Origin: Ectocarpus siliculosus
Taxonomy: Eukaryota; Sar; Phaeophyceae; Ectocarpales; Ectocarpaceae
NCBI GenBank assembly: GCA_000310025.1
Contig: FN649748.1
Span: 1,246,626-1,280,444, forward strand
DNA length: 33,819 nt
Reading direction: 5' to 3'
The notes below the pieces were generated by a model, which did not search any database, was not told where the DNA came from, and was given only the letters and a program-made list of their open reading frames with translations. Made by a program: the position numbers and the translations under genes. This document shows positions 32,833-33,819 of the stretch, one piece after another (position 1 is the stretch's first letter; each line of letters opens with the position of its first letter).

Positions 32833-32925
32833 CTGACGCTATGAATTCATTGCTAATCTGTCTCTGACTCTTTTCTATGACAGAGATGGATTCGTTGTGT
32901 CATATTAAGAAAAATAAAAAAGAGA
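32833..32925 (+). repeat. AT-rich direct repeat, copy 1 (157-base period)
   Basis: Starts CTGACGCTATGAATTCATTG, then CTAATCT, GATGGATTCGTTGTGTCAT, AAGAAAA and an A/G-rich tail. Repeated at 32990-33075. Confidence 0.8.
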
Positions 32926-32989
32926 AACAAAGAGAAAAAAGGGAAAAAGAGGAAAAAATAAAAGGAAACAGGAAGAAAATAGCCTTCCT

Positions 32990-33075
32990 CTGACGCTATG
33001 GATTCATTGCTAATCTATCTTAGACTCTCAGATAGAGACGGATTCGTTGTGTCATACTAAGAAAATAAAAAAATG
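32990..33075 (+). repeat. AT-rich direct repeat, copy 2
   Basis: Starts CTGACGCTATGGATTCATTG, then GACGGATTCGTTGTGTCAT and AAGAAAATAAAAAA. It includes a small hairpin, CTATCT...AGATAG, that is less perfect in copy 1. Confidence 0.8.
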
Positions 33076-33794
33076 AAAACGAGCGAGGACAAGAACAGAC
33101 CAGGCCGAAAATAACAAGAAATAAGTATATACGCATGAATAGTTGTGCTGAGGGCTACGATGAAGACTGTTTTCCAAGAGTGATCATGCCGTTCGCCCGT
33201 GATGTAATGTCCTTTGTCCGGCTCGATACTCTTAATACAGTACCATGATGCGTATGTAATTTTGTTTCTTGCGCATGCAAGTATGGCATGATTGAGGCGA
33301 CCGCATGCATTCGCAAGTATTTTGTATACCACGATCTGTGGAGGTGCAACAGCGTGGAGAAGTCTTTTTGACCAAACGACCAAACAGCGCCATGATTTAG
33401 TCTGGAAAAATTATTTCCCCGAACAGGTGGCTTGATTCTCTTTCTTTTTTTTTCATGTTTTGAAATCGCGAGCATTTACAGCAGTGACTAGCCAGCAGTT
33501 GATAGCCGTAACATGCTAGTACTCCACAAGAGTATTCTCATCATCGTCCGTTTCAAGTCTCAGTTGCGTCTCTGCACACACTTACATCCGACCATGCGGG
33601 AAGGCATCTCGGCCTGTTGTTGGGAAGTCTGTGTCTTATACATCGCAAGACCGCACTGACCTCGTTCCGGGTGCTTCCTCCGTCCTCCACATGTATCCAT
33701 GGACAGCAGTAGTCTTGAAAAAAGTTGTATGCATAGAAGGAACCGAATCTCCGCTTCCGCGTTTGTAACCGCCAGCTTCCCGACAAACACGCCG

Positions 33795-33819
33795 CCACCC
33801 ACCCACCCACCCACCCACC
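33795..33819 (+). repeat. (CCAC)n at the window end
   Basis: About six CCAC units run to the last base, so the repeat may continue outside the window. Confidence 0.85.

Larger units (their letters stand above)
29787..33819. other. repeat-rich stretch, intron of the kinase gene or intergenic
   Basis: No exon with a recognisable family motif. One segment, 31541-31616, has a good acceptor (GTGTTTTTTCAG) and a donor (GTACGC) and an open frame (QTGGTTRAEEE...), but does not look like kinase sequence. The stretch contains the tandem, CTG, CGAT, tRNA-related and AT-rich repeats listed separately. Confidence 0.5.

Overview
The window looks like nuclear DNA of a complex eukaryote. A stramenopile, most likely a brown alga of the Ectocarpus type, is my best guess. 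Reasons: six conserved protein genes, most of them cut by introns of about 250-1100 bases; GC-rich exons coding for Ala/Gly/Ser-rich linkers; abundant GTGCGT/GTGAGT-type donors; neighbouring genes that mostly alternate strand; and long gene-free stretches full of short repeats. The lineage is inferred from gene style, not proven. There is no operon, plasmid, phage or CRISPR structure.

Layout. 1-480 is homopolymer-rich, poor-looking sequence at the window edge. 592-1850 (+) is a three-exon J-domain (DnaJ-like) protein. 1851-4980 is gene-free and holds a 714-base inverted-repeat-bounded segment plus two direct-repeat pairs. 4981-9748 (+) is a seven-exon, single-pass membrane glycosyltransferase resembling fucosyltransferases; its first exon is missing. 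10133-13235 (-) is a five-exon alpha/beta hydrolase of the DUF1749 (SidJ-like) family, tail to tail with the glycosyltransferase. 14098-16622 (+) is a four-exon translation initiation factor eIF1 (SUI1), head to head with the hydrolase. 18522-28817 (-) is an eleven-exon CLASP microtubule-binding protein of about 1887 residues, which includes one GC-AG intron. 29595-29786 (+) is the first exon of a protein kinase, head to head with CLASP. From 29787 to the end no further kinase exon is recognisable; that stretch carries tandem repeats, CTG and CGAT microsatellites, a tRNA-related sequence and a duplicated AT-rich block.

The genes do not form a pathway: they are housekeeping or cell-structure functions (chaperone partner, Golgi glycosylation, hydrolase, translation start, microtubule dynamics, signalling). 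All exon joins were made by hand from GT/GC...AG sites, reading-phase agreement and family motifs. Every internal join given is phase-consistent, but none is confirmed by transcript data. I saw no convincing new multi-gene system. The most unusual points are the catalytic-domain-less kinase start, the GC-AG intron, the frame problem at the CTG-repeat start of the hydrolase, the stop-free intron in the glycosyltransferase, and several uncharacterised repeat families.
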